This document shows positions 10,907-23,439 of a DNA stretch of 64,000 nucleotides, one piece after another (positions within the stretch are counted from its first letter, which is position 1; each line of letters begins with the position of its first letter). Source of the DNA: Atherinomorus stipes (taxonomy: Eukaryota > Chordata > Actinopteri > Atheriniformes > Atherinidae). The stretch is from positions 62,001 to 126,000 of the forward strand of contig JALJCO010003062.1 in assembly GCA_023101725.1 (NCBI GenBank), written 5' to 3'. The position numbers and the translations under genes were made by a program. Below the pieces are notes generated by a model. That model was not told the origin of the DNA. It was given only the letters and a program-made list of their open reading frames with translations, and searched no databases.

Positions 10907-11608
10907 TAGGGCTGGGCAATAAACTGAAAATTTACCGACACCAATATTTACAGTGATAATCAATGTCATTATACCCATGTTGGTATACTTGGTGTTTCAA
11001 TAAAATTAGAAGAAAAGTCACTTTTGGCTGTTTATAGGTCGGCTATGCTCATGTCCCTTTAAGAGCTACATGTGCCGTCTGTAGTCACGTGACTCCCCCC
11101 ATCCAGTTTGTAATGAATTTCTGTCCATTTATTATTACCAAAGTGAACTGCACATTGCACCTTATCAAATCCATTTTTTTTAAATCCAACGTGCTAACTT
11201 GTAAAAATGGCTGTTTCTGTTTGGCTGAGTCGTCTATATTATTTTGCATTAGCAACTGGTTTAATACTTTTCTATGGACATAAACACAATCAGTGAGTTA
11301 AAGTGATTTTAAAAACTTTCTGTTTTACTGTATAGGTCTGGCTAATGCTTACTTAACAGCTGAAAAGTACACGCAAGTAAACAACATGCAGGGGCGTGGT
11401 CATGACCAAAACTTAGAAATTTGTGTCCATCTAACATATAATTATTCACACATTTCACTTTTTCTACAAATTAGTAGAGTGCACCCGGTACTTAGTAATG
11501 ACATCAAACTTAAATAATTTACATTTAATCAAAAAATTTAAGTACATCTGAAATCCAGGCTAATTTTGGGACATTTAAGGTGATTTTAGGCCATGTTGCC
11601 CAGCCCTA
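10907..11608. mobile_element. hAT-like MITE ('tagggctgggcaa' ends)
   Basis: The left end 'tagggctgggcaat' (10907) and right end 'ttgcccagcccta' (to 11608) are inverted repeats of 13 bp. The flanks 'ttctgaag' and 'gtctgaaa' agree at 6 of 8 positions when aligned, consistent with a decayed 8-bp target duplication. This terminal motif is widespread in fish. No transposase is present. Confidence 0.65.
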
Positions 11609-14600
11609 GTCTGAAAAAAAAAAAAAAAAAAAAAACTAAAAATAATGGTCCTCTATGACTGGAAAGAAGCAAAGACTATTTTTTTTTTTTTACTCATGGC
11701 ACCAAAAACAAGTTGTGTTTGAGTTGGTTTTATGAGGATTGTGGGTGAATAGTAGCATAAATATCTGCGAATGGTAAAAAGTGACTGGAGGAAAAAGTGT
11801 AAATATGTCATTTCTGCTGTGTGTTTCTTTAAATGCCTTTTTTTTCTCGCCTGAAAGCCAAAACTTGAATGAATGATATGCAGATTAGTATAGGCTTAGT
11901 CACCGTTGATCATTGTGTTTTTTCTACCAAGTACTTTTGGTAATAAATTCTGTTTTGTCGTCATGGTTGGCCTTTATGGCGATATATCTCGATATATTCA
12001 TTTTTACGTCTTTTTAGCTTCATAATCTGACAACTGAGGCTTGTAGTTCCAGGCTGCTCCTTGATGCATCCAATGTAGATTCTGCAGATTTATCTCAGAC
12101 CTGTGTTCCTCACTCATTTTTTGGATAAATCTATGGTTTCGTAGAAAAAAAAAAAAAAAAGTTTGGGAAGTTATTTTGGAAGTGCTTCAAGCTTTGCACT
12201 GACTTCTCACAGGTTTTGTTGGAGGTTGAGGACCCGGTCTCTCAGCGGCCTCAGCAGGTGTTTCAGGGGCGGCTGCAGCTCTCCTTATATTTTTATATTT
12301 TTAACATGTAGGCCGCTGCACCCATTCAGTCTGATGAACCTGCCCTGCTGTGATTTAGCACACGAGCCTTCTGTGGCAACAGGGGAGGGGCGGGTGCTGA
12401 GCCTACTTTATCAATGTTCGTTTTGAAAGCTCCGATGCTTGGTCAGCTGATTCAGGCGGTGACGGCAGAGTTGTGTTCTTCCTTAGTTGGCCTGGTTTTT
12501 TCTGCCACCTCAGCAGTCTGGCTGCTTTGCCACTTGCTGAAACGTCTCCACGAAGCTCAAACACTGCTGGAGTCGGGAGGTCAACAACAGATTTTCCACT
12601 TCCTGTGCTGGTGATTGACAGGCGCCGCAGCCGGTAGCGCCTGACACGGCAGACGCAGCGGACCACGTAATGTTTTTCTTTTATTTTCCTTCTTGTCTGT
12701 GTCGGCACTTCGTTGCAGTTGCCGTTGTCAGGCGGTGGAGCAGAACTGATGACTGTGGCTGGCCGGGAACATCCATCGCCGTTTTCTCCCCAGGAGGCGA
12801 TTTGTTTGTCATGCTGCGGGGTTATTGACAGGAGCAGGCACAAATGTTTTGACTGAGCACACATACAAACGCACTCAGCAGAGGAACATGATGCGGATCA
12901 TTTCATATTACAGATGAAAAATCCTCCTCTCTGTGGGAAACAGTCGAAGATGAAACGAATGAAATCTGGACTAAAATGAACTCTTTAGAAGATGAAGTAG
13001 ACTTTGACTTGATCCTCGGGGCTAAAGGACGCCTCAGAATCCCCTCGTGTGGATTAACATGTTGACCTTAACTCATTTTACACCCAGACAATATGAGTCA
13101 AAAACATCTTGAAGTTTAGCAAACCGAAATCAAATCAGATGCTGCTAATGATGAATTTCCATTTTTGTTTGTCCAGGGATGATCTGTTTAAAGCCACCAA
13201 CAGAAATGTGTAGAGACACTGGCTAAACTTTGAAAATGTTACATTTCAAACAATAAGGATTGTGTGTTTCTTTAGAAGAGATGTGAGAAAGAGCAGATTT
13301 AAGTATTGCAGAAGAAACATAAGCGAAAACCCTCTGGGATTGTTTCTGTTGCGCTTTTATCAGCACAAGTGCACATACATCTATTTATAAAGCATTTCTA
13401 CACAGTAACTAGAAAAAGACAGAACAAGTTAAAAATGAGGCTTTTTTCCTCACTAAAAAGAGGAGTCAGACTGTAATAAAAAAGAGATTTGTAGCAGGTC
13501 TGTAACAGAGGGTGAGATGAGCACAGAGTGGGTGCATTTAATCTCCCATTTTATTAAAGAAAAATATCTCAAAGTCATGACAAGGACTATTTCACATGAT
13601 GTTTGACAAAGATATCTGCACAACACCTGTGACCAGTGTCGGCCCTGACCAATTTGGTGGCCTATAGGTGAGATTGTAGCCGGCGCCCCCTTTTATCACC
13701 ATCAGTTTTAGAATCAGTCTTGATACGCTTACATATAAGCTGCATATATCTATTTAAGATTTCTTTTTTTTTCCCAAGTAGGAAATAAGACATCAAATAA
13801 AACTGGAGAACCATCTGACACAAAATAAAGTGTAAAATAAATAATAATAATAATAAATAAATAACTCCACCCCCTTTGTTCATGCTCTTTAAAACTAAAC
13901 TCGATGGATTTACTTTATGGAAAAGTAAAACTTATTTCAGACTAGAGAATGTGATTCAACTAAGTTCATTTATTTAAAAAACATTTAATCACCAAACGAA
14001 AATATTCAAGTTCAATCAGTGCAGAATATCATTTTGTATTGCAGTGTTGTTACACCGCAACAACTCAGCTCTGCTCTCAGTCACTCTCTTTAGTGGTAGA
14101 GTAGCGTGCTGATTATAACACACAGCTGACAACAATAGAGGTAATTAACAGGCTGAAGATTAGAGCTGTCTTTAAAGTGGTGCTTCCAACCGGGCACTTT
14201 TCAAATGGTTTGTGTCCAGAGTCTGGGTAGGTAATTATGCAAAAAACTGACCAATTGCTAGGCTGAATTTTTGAAGCAGCCAATCAGTTGACTAGATTTT
14301 ATTTCACAAAAACGCAAATTTATAAAGAAGATTAATAAAGCATATAGGTTTGTACAAATATATGGAAACAGAAAGAAAGGTTATGTTCCATTGCAAGGGA
14401 AAACAGGAGTTAGTAATGAGAGTGCATTGCGTTGTGTTGTAATATAACCATGTGACACCTGAAAGTATAAATTTGTTGTTTTATTGTATTGTGTGTGTTG
14501 TCTTTACCTGCCAAGGGACTAATGATGCTAATTAGCTTGCTAATGACATGTTTACCTGTGTTGGTACATATGTTCATTAATATGTACTGTCCCTGTCAAA

Positions 14601-15160
14601 TAAAAAGTTTCAAGATAGAATAAATGCACAGAGTTTTAAAGCTACTCATAAAAATACTGAATTCAAAAAGTTTTTAACACAAACCATTAATTTATTGCAA
14701 AATGAAGGACAAATATAGAGCTATAAATATCTCAAATTAAGAACTAATGTTAGGGATGTTAAAGCTCTAGCCCATCTGCTCGACTCCGCCTCCATCTTAT
14801 GAATTGGAAGTCTTGCAAGCACTGTTTTGGTGAATGTCTCAGCATGCCGAAAGTCACGTGACCACACTAACCGAGGCCTTGTTATGTCATCTGAGAGCGT
14901 CGAGCCGTCATCTTGAAGGGACTGGGTTTATTAATCTGTCAATACTTAATACGGGTTCCAAACACTGGGAATTTATTGAAAAATACTTAATTTATCAGAG
15001 GATAATTGCAAGATATTAACCACAAAGGAAACACTAACAGAAGGTTGACAACGTATCTTTTATTATACACCGAGCCAGAGACAAGACAGCTCCAGGCAGC
15101 GCTTCCCTCAGCTACAGTACACATCCACAGCCAGCAGATGGAGCTCCTACTGACTGTCTC
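11609..15160. other. No gene recognised; poly-A, (ATAA)n and GC-richer patch
   Basis: Poly-A and poly-T runs occur at 11615-11635, 11681-11690 and 12145-12161, and AATA/ATA repeats at 13838-13864. About 12400-12880 is noticeably richer in G+C and CpG and is open on the minus strand for 153 codons, but the translation looks like no family I know. At 11985-12000 there is a 'cgatatatctcgatatat' run of the kind found in MITE ends. Confidence 0.4.
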
Positions 15161-15188
15161 AAACGTCTCAAGACTTTGAGTCTTTCTC

Positions 15189-15765
15189 AATCCGCGCACT
15201 TGCCTGAGTGCACTGGAATTCAGGACATAGTGTGCACTGTGTACTTTGTTTGTAGTGTACACTATTGTCGCTAAATGCTGACCCAAACAGAGCACTGCAC
15301 TTACAGGAAGTGACGGACTAGCATTGCCCGCTAACCTGAGCTAACTCTACTGAGCTGGTATAACCGCAGCCTCAAACACACGACCAGATCATAACGGTCA
15401 TCAGGGAGTGAACAGCTTGGTAGCATGCCACAATATAAATTAGTGATTATGTCTAAATCATTTCATAAACGTTACTTAAATCAACTACAATACTGTCTCC
15501 GATGCAGCAGGGGTCGCCACTGCGTCATTCACCGCCATTATTCAGCTCTGAAAGGAGTTTGAAAGTCCCGCCTCTTTGTCCACGACAACAAGATGGCATC
15601 CATTAAGTGCGAGTAGTGTGCTTCATTCTGCACTGCATTTTTGGGCGTGATTACGGCAACATCCTGGTACTTTCAGTGCACTGAAATTGACGCTTAAATG
15701 ATACCATGTGTGCACGACACACTCAAAAACAGTGTTTGAAGTGCTCATGTGCGCAGTTTGGGACA
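15189..15765. mobile_element. Probable MITE with 'gcgcactt' ends
   Basis: 'caatccgcgcacttgcctga' near 15189 and 'tgctcatgtgcgcagtttgggac' near 15741 form imperfect inverted ends. A second inverted copy of the right end follows at 15816-15850. Target duplications are unclear, so the limits are approximate. Confidence 0.45.
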
Positions 15766-15848
15766 TACCCAGAATGTCGATCTCTTGGCAGCTGTGTCAA
15801 AATATCTCATTGGATCTGTCCCAATCCGCGCACTTGAGCACTTCAAAC

Positions 15849-16439
15849 CCAGATAGTTTTGGTGCAACTTGAATTCCGTCGGGAAATATTTAGATCCACT
15901 CGAGATCAGCGTATGTGCGATATAATGGCAGTGATGGGGCAATCGCGTGCAGCCTCTAAATAAGTCATTATCAGCCACAAACTCCTTCATTTCACCAATG
16001 TTTTGCTACGAAACTTTAGTCGGCCCCCCCTATGAGATAGAAGCGGCTATTTTGTGGTGATTCATCCGTGTTTACAGACAGACTTTTTTACTGCGACAGC
16101 TTTGATGACGTCACTATTATGTGACACCATAATAAGTAAACGTCTGTAAATAATGACGAATCACCACGAAAAAGCCGCTTCGAGCTCACAGGGGGGGGGG
16201 GGTCCGACTAATGTTTCGTAGCAAAACATTGGTGAAATGAGGGAGTTTGTGGCTGATAATGACTTATTTAGAGGCTGCACGCAGTTGCCCCATCACTGCC
16301 TTTATTGGACATACGCGATCTGGGTGGATCTAAATATCTCCCGAAGGAATTCAAGTTGAACCAAAACTGTCTGGGTGAGTAAATGGACAAATTTCATGCA
16401 AGAAAATAGGTCCAGATTGAAAAAAAATGAAGTTCCCCT
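15849..16439. mobile_element. Foldback MITE with ~230-bp arms and a TTAA right flank
   Basis: The arm at about 15849-16079 is repeated in inverse at about 16150-16378. Both contain 'tgcagcctctaaataagtca' or its complement, the blocks around 'ttagtcgg', and the 'atttagatccac' motif. The central spacer is about 70 bp. Beyond the right arm a further 60 bp leads to 'gttcccct' followed by TTAA (16440-16443). The equivalent left extension is missing, so the left end is truncated or displaced by the neighbouring MITE. Confidence 0.7.
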
Positions 16440-16443
16440 TTAA

Positions 16444-17064
16444 CTGACAGAGAGAAGCTGCAGTGCCCTGCTGGCATAAAGGTGAGCCAAGAAAGCAGAT
16501 CTGACAGCAGCTGTTCTAAACACCACAGTCCTGCAACCACGTGGTTTCAGAAAAGTCTGGACACCAGCAGTAGAGAAAGCACACCAGTTAGCTATTTAAC
16601 TGCCTTGATCCCCCACTTTCCCCGCTCTGTCCGTTTCACCACGAGACCGCATGTTTATCAAGACGGCACCAAAAGTCTTGTGAAAGTGCGTGTGTGCCGT
16701 GTGTTACTGCCGACTCTGTTAATGCACAAGTTTACGAGGCTGAAGATTTTAATTAATCAGATGACATGAACGGACATGACTGATGACACAGTCTGACTTT
16801 ATTACAGCGCAGACGTTTGGGACAGAGCTTCCTCTGTCTCTTTTGCATTAAACATGCAGCTCTTTTCAGGCTCAGATCATGAGAGCATGTTTTATGTTGA
16901 AATAATAACTCCCCTCCGTGATGGTACGAGTAGTTACCATAAATTAATGTTTCTGCAGTTATGTCATGTGTAACTGTTATTTCTATTAAGCTCAATATTT
17001 CAGACGCAACTCTAGTGAAGCTAAACATACTTGGAACAAGTCAAGAATAAATGACAAAATCATA
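16444..17064. other. No gene recognised
   Basis: No coding support. About 16830-17030 is complex, repeat-free and carries ATTA/TAAT cores, so it might be regulatory, but nothing proves this. Confidence 0.35.
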
Positions 17065-17114
17065 ATTTTAAGCATCACATCTGCAACATGTGTTGCAGAT
17101 GTGATGCTTAAAAT
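17065..17114. repeat. 50-bp perfect palindrome (24-bp arms, 2-nt spacer)
   Basis: The arm 17065-17088 is the exact reverse complement of 17091-17114, with only 'tg' between them. The sequence outside the arms shows no symmetry. Confidence 0.95.
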
Positions 17115-17760
17115 CCATCAGTTAAAAATCTGAGCATCTGATGAAAATATATCTTTGTAAAGGACGTCATTAGGGTATTAAAAGGAGCATCTATCAACTA
17201 TTTCTTTAAACGCTTTTGTTAGAACCGCACACCACCACCAACAGGATGTTTCAAGAATGGGCAGGACATTTTCCAAGAGGTCTGATTGGTCAGGAGGTGG
17301 TGACTGATCTCTGATCCAGAACTAACCTCCTCTGGAGCAGGTCAGGCGTACATCAGTTACCATGGTGATTTACTCTTATAAGAAATGAACCAGCATGGTA
17401 GGATGGAAAACCCAGAGTACTTCAATAAGAGAAAACCTAGCTCAGTAGTCCAGGCCCCTGCTGGTATCACAGTTCTGTGATAGTAAAGAAGTGTTTGTAA
17501 AAACTAAATGAGAAGTTGTAGAGTGGCAGAGTGAGATAAAACATGTCATGATCCCAAGCATTATAACATCACTTTTTCACGGCAGTTTTTACATTTTTAT
17601 TGTTAATGGACTTCTGATATCAGTTATTGGCCCTCCATGATCACAAATGATCAGTATCAGCCAAGAAAAAAACATATCAAAAAAACATATCAAGAAAGCC
17701 TTTCTGGCAGCCTCTCTAGATCTTTGGTAGGTTCATAGAATTAGGGCTAAGCTGCTTTAA

Positions 17761-18365
17761 AGTTGTACTTCCATGGTCATTTCATTAATATTTCTGTGTT
17801 CTCCATTATTATTGAATGCATTCTGCATCGTTTCTGTTTAAAAAAACCTTCTGGTTGCTTTGTATCCAGCTGTATTTGTATACTAGAAGAGAGGCTTGTG
17901 GTCCAACGGCAGGCTTTTCTGGGTCCTTCTCATGAATTTCCGTCTGATTGGCTGCCTCCCATCAGTGTATGAAGGAAGCTCCGCCCTCCGCTCTTATTTC
18001 GTTACAGACAGGAAATAGAGCCGACAAACAAGTTTGTTCCGCCATGCTAACAAACAGTTAGCTAATTAGCTTCTCAACTCCGAAGCTACAGTCGTGCTGT
18101 CTTCACTTCTAGTGTGTAGTGAAGGGTTACCTGCCTTCCAATGGACACATATAAACCCCACGTGGGATACGCTATTTGCAATGTGACGTAGAAGTGCAAG
18201 GCTGTTCCCGATCCACTCTTTTCTTCGTATTGTTTCTCTGATGAGAAAGCACAGCCGACTGGGAGGAACGCAACGCTAGCAAGTCAGCATGTGTAAGTAA
18301 ACAAGGGGAAGCCCTCTATATTTCAGAAGGAGCAAGTTAAACGGGTTTTCAGTGGAAGGAGGCCT
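17761..18365. mobile_element. Possible TTAA-flanked element
   Basis: TTAA occurs at 17757-17760 and 18366-18369. The inner edges are 'agttgtacttccatgg' and 'cagtggaaggaggcct'; the complement of the right edge begins 'aggcctccttccactg', which shares only a short AGxxxxxCTTCCA pattern with the left. The interior has the GC-richer, TAG/CTAG-rich look of other fish MITEs. Weak case. Confidence 0.3.
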
Positions 18366-18684
18366 TTAAGAAAAACCTTTAGTCCCAATGGTGTGACTCC
18401 TCTCTATAGTACCAAAAACAGCCCGGACGAGCAAATGATGCCTGGTGTGAGTGTGGATAAAATATTTCAAAAGATTATGTAGGAGAGAGAGGAAAGTATA
18501 TGTGACTACAAATGCTAAATTTTAATTGAGAGGGAGAAAAACTCTTGCTGGTGTCAGATAGAGCAACTCACCTAACCCGTGCCCACCACCCTAATATAGG
18601 ATAGATAAGGTGGAGCAAGGCAGCCAGGAACCAGGAAAAAAAAAAAAAAAATTTCACTATTTAGCTATAGACCATTGCTATTAA

Positions 18685-19516
18685 AGGGGACATTCAGGAT
18701 TTTTGACATAGGGCCTCATTTTTGAGTGAGCCAGGATACTACTTAACCCTGGAGACAGTTTCAACATATCATCCTGTTATTCTAATTCCAGGAGGTTGAC
18801 AATGCTAATGCTAATGTAAGTCAATAGGAATCTGCTAGCCTGTCATTAAAAACAATCATAACCACTCCACAGAACAGGTTAATAATTTATAACTTATGAC
18901 TATCTGTGTAAATGCCGTGTTAATAGAATAATGTTACAAATAAAACTAACCTTGCATTTCGTTGCATTTTCATTATTGCTGCTGAGACACTTTACAAAGT
19001 TTTACTTCCTGTATTTGGCAGCGGAGTGACATCATCTGCTACTATGTGCATGAAGGAATTTGAATACACAAATATACAGTCAAATCTATGGCCATGTCTG
19101 CAAGGCATGACAATATGTCGGATTTTGAAGACAATTTCGAACTTTTTTCATCAAACTGTCACCATAGCTCTATGAACCAGAATACACTTACAAAGGTAGT
19201 AACACTACACCTGGAAGCAAAGCATATCATTCCGCAGCTGGGAAGAAAGTTCCTCAATATGTAATACAAAATTTGTAATACAAGGTTAGTTTTACTTGTT
19301 TAAACACACAAGTTTACTAGTTTAACACAGCATTTACATACATAGGCTTGCTAGCAGATTGACATGCTAGCAGATTACTATTGACTCACAAAAGCATTAG
19401 CAATGTCCTGGAACTAGAATAATGGGATGAAATATGTTGAAACTGTCTTCAATGATAAGCAGTACCCGGGCTCACATGTAAATGAGGCCCTATGTTAAAA
19501 ATCCTGAACTTCCCCT
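18685..19516. mobile_element. TTAA MITE with ~250-bp inverted arms
   Basis: The left end 'aggggacattcaggattttt' and right end (complement 'aggggaagttcaggattttt') are inverted repeats. They continue through 'tagggcctcattt', 'gtttcaacatat', 'tgctagc' and 'aaactaaccttg' blocks for about 250 bp per side. TTAA flanks both ends (18681-18684 and 19517-19520). The interior of about 300 bp codes for nothing visible. Confidence 0.85.
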
Positions 19517-19689
19517 TTAAGTTATGTTGCTTTGGGTCCATGTAATATCTTCAAATATTACTGGTAACATTGTTTTTTGTTTTTTTTAAATAAAAAAAAT
19601 GAAAACTGTCATGATATATATTGTGTGTTGTGATATGCCATAAAAGTATTGGGACATTAATAAAGACATCATCCAGCCCTAACTCCAAG

Positions 19690-20420
19690 GGAGTCATTGG
19701 AATGTTGTCTACTTGTTAAAATGCCCTTGTGGGCTGGCTTACGTGTGGAATACCACCGCTAACGCTAACTCCTTCCGACTGAGACCAGATGCATTTTGTA
19801 TCTATACTCTGGACACTTTAGCACCAAAATGTTTGAAAGTGGACTTTGATTTAAGACCTTTACTGTGTATAATTGCCTTTTCCATGACTGTTTTTTCTGT
19901 GATTGTTTTCTGGTGTTTATATGTACAATTTCATTTTCATGCTTAGTTTTGTAGGATGATAATTAGTGTGGTTATGTAAACTTAAGTTCTACAATGTCCA
20001 CAATTTTCAGTATTTTGCTGGAGTTACTTTTGATAATATTTATAGTTTTGATGTGTTCACCTGCAAGTCCACATATTAGGTGTCACTTTTTATATCTTCT
20101 TCTTCCTTATTATTGTATTTCATTATGATGGTCCCTGATGTTGTCATGTCATGTAATGTACAAGTCGCTCTGTTGCTGAATTTATTATTGTCTCTTCTAT
20201 ATACAGAAGATTTTAGTGCTTTTATGTCTTTGAATGCAACTCATCTGATTTTTATGTTATTGATGTTATTTTGCTGATCACGTGATCTGCAAAAGCCTAG
20301 GCAGGTACTCCTACAGAGTGGCTTTTAGTCGGGAAGGGCAGTGGCCCGAAATGTCACTTTTGTTTGGTGAAATAAACCGGGAGCTATAACTAGTGTGCGG
20401 ATCAACCTTTTTTCTTGCAA
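19690..20420 (+). mobile_element. 3' end of a Penelope-like element with GIY-YIG remnant
   Basis: From 19695 the frame reads 'HWNVVYLLKCPCGLAYVWNT'. This matches the start of the GIY-YIG endonuclease of Penelope-like retroelements, where V-Y-L-(x)6-G-x-x-Y-V-G is expected. Here the glycine after YV is replaced by tryptophan and the frame soon ends, so the enzyme is dead. The downstream region ends with 'gggaagggcagtggcccgaa' near 20330 and 'gaaataaacc' near 20370, like the tails of these elements. The 5' part is absent, consistent with truncated insertion. Confidence 0.6.
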
Positions 20421-20503
20421 ATGAATCCAATAAAAATAATTGTGATAAACTCAGAATGCATATTCAGCGCACAAGTATTTTAAATTTGGCCCACTGAATG
20501 ACC

Positions 20504-20580
20504 CGGGCAGTGGGTGGCAGTAATGCACCTAAAGCTGTTTGCCAACTGACAATAAACACCAGAAGAAGAAGACGTGTCAA
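20504..20580 (+). repeat. Short repeat ending in (AAG)n (copy 1)
   Basis: 'ggtggcagtaatgcacc' followed by 'ccagaagaagaagacg' recurs in inverse orientation at 46.86-46.94 kb. It resembles a common 3' tail fragment in fish. Confidence 0.5.
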
Positions 20581-20639
20581 TGAATCACTGTACATAACTT
20601 CATAGGCTGTGTTGGAGTAGGGTTGTAGGGAAAACCTAA

Positions 20640-21173
20640 AGGATAGCTTTGGTTTTTTTTCAACCTGGACCTTATTTCTAAGAGTATATACGTGCATTTC
20701 ATCACTTTGAGTCCTTTGGAAGATATTACATTGAGTCGCCCTTCAGTATAAATCCAGTAAAATGGCAGACAGGGCAGCCTCCCTATGAGGCATTATCTGC
20801 AACAAAACACCTTGATTTCATCAATGTCTTAAGTTGAATGAACGAACGAATGCGTGTGCCATTGTCCTATTAGTTCAGATGTTTGCAAGTTGTGTTTTTG
20901 TTGTTGTCTGGGTAGGGAGCTGCTCTTCTCAGCTGTACGGAAGCACGCATCATGAACATGCAGCCCCGAAATTGTGTACAACACCCTAATAACGGAAAGC
21001 TAAATCTGGACTCGCACGACAATAATATTCGTTAATATTCGTAATAATAGGGCGACTCAACATAATATCTTCTGAAGGAGTCATAGCAATGCAGAAATTT
21101 TATCAGTGAGTAAATGCTCGTATAAACTCCTAGAAATAAGGTCCAGGTTGAATAAAAAAGAGAAACGTATCCT
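20640..21173. mobile_element. MITE with ~110-bp TIRs (TTAA-type, decayed flanks)
   Basis: The left arm (from 'aggatagctttggttttttt') and right arm (complement of 'cttttttattcaacctggacc' and onward to 'cgtatcct') match for over 100 bp, including 'caacctggaccttatttct'. The flanks are CTAA (20636-20639) and TTAG (21174-21177), each one base from TTAA. No coding capacity. Confidence 0.75.
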
Positions 21174-21177
21174 TTAG

Positions 21178-22008
21178 AGGGCTGCAGCTCTTGAGGACCA
21201 TTGTTCCCCAGGACTGCTTGATCAGATATGAGATTAAAATGTGATTAATTAGATTAATGAATAACAAATCCTGTAATTAATTAGATTAATCTTTTTCATT
21301 GCCTGACAGCCATACTCAGTAGTTGAATAACGGATCACCTATTTTTAATGCACATCATCTTCTGAGTTACAATAACTAAAGGACAGAGACCTTTGACTTT
21401 TTCTGACAAACTCCTGAATTAGAGAAACAATCTGTCTCCCTTCCTATCCCCGCCATGCCAGGGTTTGGCCATCTTTTGCCTTTGGGACTGCCTTAATTTC
21501 TTGGTGGCTCAGAGATTTGGCTATGTATTAACATGATAGCATGACAGCTGCTGCAAATTTGTTGGCATGCACAATGGGAATCTTTCATTCCACCACATTC
21601 CAAAGGTGCTCTATTGGATTGAGACTTTGTGAGTTTGGAGGCCATTGGAGTACAGTGAACTCAAAGTTAATGAAAGGGTTGGACATTATTAGCAACAATG
21701 CACAGTTAGGTTGTGGTGTTTATTGGAATCCATGCCATGTTGCAAAGCACACCAACAGACATGATTCTAAGGATTGATATGATAAATTTCTATAAAATGA
21801 AAGTTTACTAATGATGAAAATAAAAAAAAAAACTGACTCTGGTCCACCACCTTAGTATTGAAAAGCAACCTCAAAGCTGGGGCAACTGTTGCAGACAACT
21901 ACACTACGAGTCCTGATTTAGCTAATAAAAGACAAAATGAAAATGGAAAAGTAAACGGTCAGAGAACACAATAAACCAATCTACAAAGCAATTCCCCATG
22001 CCAGAACA
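21178..22008. other. No gene recognised
   Basis: AT-rich, with no convincing open frame or paired repeat. The segment 21541-21777 is open for 78 codons and resembles nothing I know. Confidence 0.35.
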
Positions 22009-22012
22009 TTAA

Positions 22013-22488
22013 AGGGACTTGAGACAGGAATTTTAAAAAAAAACAAACATAAATGTCCCTTTTTCTCATACTAATGGGTGATGAAGCGCTAAATACCAAA
22101 AATAAAGTTTCCACCCATGTTTCTCTCCATTGCCTTGAACAGGCTGTGTGCTGCAAAATACGCTGCAATTCAGTGTCCAAATTTCCCGCACTGCCCTGCG
22201 GACGTGACGTCAAATGACGCTACATCCGCAGTTTTGACGCAGGAAAAAGCCAGTCGCGGTAAATTCAAACACTGTAAGCGATAGTTATGGATTCTTCTGC
22301 CGTCAGCAAACGATCCAGATCAACTGAAAGACACTAAATAGTGTAACTACGGAGAAAAAGGTGTGTAAACAACATTATAGCTTCAGTTTGTGCACGCTTC
22401 CGTGACGGCTTGGCTCGTGGCTGCAGTTACCTGAAGCGCCAGTTGTGGCAGTCGCGAGTTTCGTTTCTTAATCTTGCCTCAAGTCCCT
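22013..22488. mobile_element. TTAA MITE, 476 bp
   Basis: The left end 'agggacttgagacaggaat' and right end (complement 'agggacttgaggcaagatt') are inverted, with TTAA on both sides (22009-22012 and 22489-22492). The inverted homology is short, about 20 bp. A CpG-containing interior includes 'gacgtgacgtcaaatgacg'. Confidence 0.8.
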
Positions 22489-23439
22489 TTAATATTGAGC
22501 CACAGGTTCTTAGATCCTGTTCAGGGATGGGCTATGAGACATGGACCAACCCCACTGCATGACACGGGCACCACATCCAAACAGATACAGTGTGGGTGGA
22601 GACCTACAGCAATTACAGATGAAGACACACAAAGATGACACCTGACACCTAACAGCAGCAGCTGGGACTATCAGGACTGCAACATGCTTAGAAATTTTTA
22701 AAAAAGAAACCCACGTGTGACATTTGCCCACAATGAAAAACAACCAACCTGGGAACCAAGGCACAGCTCTCCCACACAGGGGAGGAGGGTGAAGCAGTGA
22801 GCCACATCCTTACTGATAAAGCCAACGAGCTAACAATTAGTGGCAAGGCAAATTAACACTGCATGAGAATTTGGAGGAGAAATACCTCAAGAGATGAAGC
22901 TATACACAAATGCTCCAGCCTAAATTCCACAGGCAACACACACAGCTCGCTAAAAAGCACAAAAACAAAGCGGCTTCGTGCCTGCACACATAAAATAAAG
23001 AGAAACTTCAGTATCTGAAAGCACAACTCAAGTTTCAAATAGACAGCGGAACCAACACAATACAGAGGCAACACTGCCGCAGCCTACATCAACAGCACCT
23101 GGAGATCAGGTTCTAGCCAGGGACAGACACAGTAAAAGAATAAATGCTTGCTCATATATCACAGAGCCGCACCTGCACCAGCAGCAGTATGAACCATTGA
23201 TACAAGACAGAATGGATCCTTGCTTTTTATGATGTTTCCACCAAATTCTATAGAATAAATCACAAAAGCTATGTTTATTGTAAGATTTTTTAGCCTGGCA
23301 CACCATCCTGACCAACGACATGTATGAGATACACGGTGTTTGGTGCATCAGTCTGGAATCCTTCCGTTGAAGACTGATTTCCATTGTGAAATGAGAGGCT
23401 GAACTAAAAAGAACAAAGTGAACCGGAGAGAACCAATCA

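Noticed and set aside
12403..12864. 153-codon minus-strand open frame in a GC-richer patch
   Set aside because: Low-complexity and basic composition, no recognisable domain, and no splice or promoter context. GC-rich DNA yields longer random frames.
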